Assembly: GCF_012275535.1 (NCBI RefSeq)
Contig: NZ_JAAVTK010000003.1
Coordinates: 417,350-481,349, forward strand
Reading direction: 5' to 3'
Source: Hymenobacter artigasi
GTDB taxonomy: Bacteria; Bacteroidota; Bacteroidia; Cytophagales; Hymenobacteraceae
DNA: 64,000 nucleotides
The notes under the pieces are model-generated. The model searched no databases. It saw nothing but the letters and a program-made list of their open reading frames with translations, and was not told the origin of the DNA. Within the stretch, counting starts at the first letter, position 1; each line of letters starts with the position of its first letter. Both the position numbers and the translations under genes were made by a program. Below are positions 61,916 to 64,000 of this stretch, piece by piece.

Positions 61916-63055
61916 GTGAGTCAAAATCATTACCAAGTTCTTGGAGTTGCCCCCACCGCCCCGGCCGCCGATATCAAGCGTGCCTACCGGCAGCTGGTAG
62001 TGCGCTACCACCCCGATAAGCACGGCGGCGATGTGCGCTACGAGGAGCAGTTTAAAGCCGTTGCCGTGGCCTATGGCATCCTCGGCGACCCTGGCCGACG
62101 GGCCTCCTACGACTTCCAGTTAACCCAGGCAGCCCGCCGCGCCGCCGAAGCCCAGCGCCAGCAGCAGCAGCGGCCCGTGTCGCAGCACGTCTACGGCGTG
62201 CCCATGCCTCCCCCCGCTCCGCTCCGCACCCGCCCCCCCGCCGGCAGCCGCGAGCGGCACTACCAGCGCATTCCCCACCAGCGCCCTTCCTTCAATCGGC
62301 GCGACTGGCTTTTCACCCTGCTTTTCATCGCGGGCATTGTGCTGTTTGCCATGGCTGTAAAAGTGACCATGGACCGCGTCTCCGCAACCAGCAACTACGC
62401 TGATGGGCTGCGGGCCTATGTGCGCGGCGATTGGTCGGCAGCATCCAGCTACCTGGACGAAACACTGCACTTCCGCCCCGACTACGCGCCCGCCCTGCGA
62501 CGGCGCGGCGAGTTGGCGCGTTTTCACCTCCACGATGCCCGTGCCGCCCGCGCCGACTTCCAGGCCGCACTCCAGCAGCCCCAATCCCGCCGCCTCACCG
62601 CCGACCTGCTCTACCAGTTGGGCCGCTGCGAGGCCACCCTCGGACGCGCCCGCACCGCCGACTTCAATTACACCCGCTCCCTAGCCCTCGACAGCACTCG
62701 CAGCACCGCCTACCTCGCCCGGGGCGAAACCCGCCTCCTCGACCTGCACCAGCCAGCCCTGGCCGTAGCCGATTTCACCACTGGCCTGAGCCAATACCAA
62801 CGCGCCGGGCGCAAAGCCCCCTGGCATTACATCCAGCTGCGTGGCGTGGCCTTCGCCGCCCTCGCCCGCTACCCCGAAGCCCGTTCCGACTACTTCCGAG
62901 TGCTCCAGGCCAATCCCACCGATGGCCGCACCCACTTCCTGCTCGGCAAGCTGGCTGCTCACACCAACGATTCCACCGCCGCCTGCGAGTTCTATCGCCG
63001 CGCGCTGCAGCTGGGTTACGAATACGCCCGAACTGCTCAGGCCGCCTGCCGTTAG
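61916..63055 (+). CDS. DnaJ-domain membrane protein with TPR repeats
   Basis: I start at GTG 61916 (MSQNHYQVLGVAPTAPAADI) because the J domain begins immediately; the GTG at 61901 adds five unneeded residues. About 379 residues: J domain (~3-65) with the HPD motif in VRYHPDKHGGD, a Gln/Pro/Arg-rich linker, one membrane helix (WLFTLLFIAGIVLFAMAVKV) and TPR-like repeats to the end (WSAASSYLDETLHFRPDYAP, FDLGRCEATLG-type units). The J domain should recruit DnaK to the membrane while the TPR part binds a client on the other side. No dnaK/grpE nearby. Confidence 0.88.
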   Translation: MSQNHYQVLGVAPTAPAADIKRAYRQLVVRYHPDKHGGDVRYEEQFKAVAVAYGILGDPGRRASYDFQLTQAARRAAEAQRQQQQRPVSQHVYGVPMPPPAPLRTRPPAGSRERHYQRIPHQRPSFNRRDWLFTLLFIAGIVLFAMAVKVTMDRVSATSNYADGLRAYVRGDWSAASSYLDETLHFRPDYAPALRRRGELARFHLHDARAARADFQAALQQPQSRRLTADLLYQLGRCEATLGRARTADFNYTRSLALDSTRSTAYLARGETRLLDLHQPALAVADFTTGLSQYQRAGRKAPWHYIQLRGVAFAALARYPEARSDYFRVLQANPTDGRTHFLLGKLAAHTNDSTAACEFYRRALQLGYEYARTAQAACR

Positions 63056-63076
63056 CCCCACCCCCACTACGCAAAC

Positions 63077-63106
63077 AACCGCCGCCAGCCAAAGCCAGCG
63101 GCGGTT
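63077..63106. terminator. Probable transcription terminator hairpin
   Basis: AACCGCCGC (63077-63085) paired with GCGGCGGTT (63098-63106), 12-nt loop, between the convergent DnaJ-TPR and fasciclin genes. There is no long U-run. Confidence 0.55.
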
Positions 63107-63137
63107 GCCGAAGTTGCATTCAAAAGCTCAGGGAGCC

Positions 63138-63710
63138 TTACTGGGGCATCAGCACCGTGTTCACTACGTGGATAACGCCGTTGCTCTGCATCACGTCTGC
63201 GATAGTCACAGTCGACATGCCGCCTTTCTCGTCCTTCAGCTCGATGGTTTTACCTTTAATCATCGCCGTAAGGGTGCCACCGCTCACCGTCTTCAGCGTA
63301 GCCTTGCCACCACCAGCCTTGATGGCTTTCTTCAGGTCAGCGGCAGTCATACGGCCAGCCACAACGTGGTAGGTCAGGATTTTGGTCAGTGTAGCCTTGT
63401 TCTCAGGCTTCACCAGCGTTTCTACCGTGCCAGCAGGAAGTTTGTTGAAGGCCTCGTTGGTAGGAGCAAATACGGTGAAAGGACCAGCGCTGCTCAGCGT
63501 TTCCACCAAGCCTGCAGCTTTCACAGCGGCCACCAGCGTCGTGTGGTCTTTCGAGTTAACTGCATTTTCCACGATGTTTTTCGTGGGGTACATAGCCGCG
63601 CCACCTACCATTACGGTACCGGGCATTTTATTAGCTTGGGCCGAAACATTGGTAACAGCAGCAGCGCTGAGGAAAGTAACCAAAGCAAGGGAGAACAAAG
63701 ACTTTTTCAT
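63138..63710 (-). CDS. Fasciclin-domain secreted protein
   Basis: I start at ATG 63710 (MKKSLFSLALVTFLSAAAVT), which gives a signal peptide cut after SAQA; the longer frame has no leader. 190 residues with a single FAS1 domain (~45-190): TLVAAVKAAGLVETLSSAGP, TVFAPTNEAFNKLP (H1-like box), LTYHVVAGRM and a terminal NGVIHVVNTVLMP (H2 box). FAS1 proteins mediate cell adhesion or matrix attachment. It lies just outside the rRNA operon. Confidence 0.93.
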   Translation of the reverse strand: MKKSLFSLALVTFLSAAAVTNVSAQANKMPGTVMVGGAAMYPTKNIVENAVNSKDHTTLVAAVKAAGLVETLSSAGPFTVFAPTNEAFNKLPAGTVETLVKPENKATLTKILTYHVVAGRMTAADLKKAIKAGGGKATLKTVSGGTLTAMIKGKTIELKDEKGGMSTVTIADVMQSNGVIHVVNTVLMPQ

Positions 63711-63861
63711 CGGTATAAAGAAATGGTTAGTTTTTTTGATTGATGCATCACCTACGCCATTCCTTCGCCCAGCGGATTGCACCGCCGACAAGTTTTACTA
63801 GAAAAATCGTCCAACGATGACAGTATCAGTCAGCACTTCTTAAAGAAAGCCCAGACAGCAA

Positions 63862-63901
63862 AAATCCTCTTGGTTGCTGGTGAAAGCATCCAAGAGGATT
63901 T
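63862..63901 (-). terminator. Terminator of the rRNA operon
   Basis: AAATCCTCTTGG paired with CCAAGAGGATTT around a 16-nt loop; on the minus strand the second half runs into TTTTTGC. It lies 9 nt beyond the 3' end of the 5S gene. Confidence 0.85.
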
Positions 63902-63909
63902 CCTGTGTA

Positions 63910-64000
63910 AGGTTGGCGGCGACCGACTCTCCCACCGGTGAAGGCAGTACCATAGGCGCACCGGGGCTTAACGACTCTGTTCGGAATGGGAAGAGGTGAA
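63910..64000 (-). rRNA. rrf: 5S ribosomal RNA (5' end outside window)
   Basis: The minus strand reads ...TCACCTCTTCCCATTCCGAA, the invariant loop region of 5S, followed by CAGAGTCGTTAAGCCCCGGT and ending GTCGGCGACCGCCAACCTT. About 91 of roughly 112 nt are present; the 5' end and the rest of the operon lie to the right. Confidence 0.95.

Overview
The window is high-GC DNA from a Bacteroidota chromosome, most likely Hymenobacter or a close relative in the Cytophagales. I base this on a long adhesin-like protein ending in a gliding-motility/type IX secretion C-terminal domain, a MurF-alanine racemase fusion, DUF5686/DUF4230/DUF4834/DUF2807 proteins, CarboxypepD_reg surface proteins, TAnnTTTG-type -7 promoter boxes and the near absence of Shine-Dalgarno sequences. 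There are no phage genes, transposases or CRISPR arrays. The genes are ordinary chromosomal ones; the unusual material lies mostly between them.

Layout. 1-14.3 kb: partial M28 lipoprotein, cysS, a membrane endonuclease/phosphatase-family protein, a T9SS-type surface protein, a cyanophycinase-like S51 peptidase, mgtE, arfB, a ketoacyl synthase III, a head-GIN protein and an OprB-type porin that lacks a normal start codon. 14.5-21.5 kb: alpha/beta hydrolase, RsmI-like methylase, then on the minus strand an NtrC-like regulator, its sensor kinase and an ammonium transporter, plus a second GIN protein. 21.7-28.2 kb: a five-gene MacAB/TolC-type efflux operon (adaptor, TolC, ATPase, two permeases). 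28.5-31.3 kb: a DUF4440 protein and feoAB. 31.5-38.1 kb: a duplicated two-gene module (CarboxypepD_reg surface protein facing an alpha/beta hydrolase) with an OmpA lipoprotein between the copies; both hydrolases lack the nucleophile serine. 38.3-49.8 kb: murF-alr, an M16 peptidase pair whose first member is cut by an in-frame UGA, an OxyR, a TPR sensor kinase with Asn in place of the phospho-acceptor His, and an amidohydrolase. 49.9-63.7 kb: DUF5686 outer-membrane protein, recX, DUF4230, a GT-C membrane protein, ACC deaminase/D-cysteine desulfhydrase-like enzyme, YfhO, DUF4834, tRNA-Thr(CGU), GGGP synthase with a holin-X-like gene, a DnaJ-TPR membrane protein and a fasciclin protein. The right edge enters an rRNA operon at its 5S gene.

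The main structural theme is a dense population of long palindromes. About twenty elements fall into roughly ten sequence families. Most have two near-identical 25-52 bp arms around an 8 to over 100 nt loop. They sit almost entirely in intergenic gaps, often fill the gap, and in several cases supply the stop or start codon of the neighbouring gene. Within a family the variable segments change together in both arms. The efflux operon carries a different family in each of its four gaps, one element appears to have inserted in-frame into cysS, and the duplicated module gives a natural comparison of an empty and a filled insertion site. A second theme is transcription: several perfect TAnnTTTG boxes end 4 nt before the start codon, which predicts leaderless mRNAs. 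No searches or calculations beyond reading the sequence were possible; percentages are hand counts where given.
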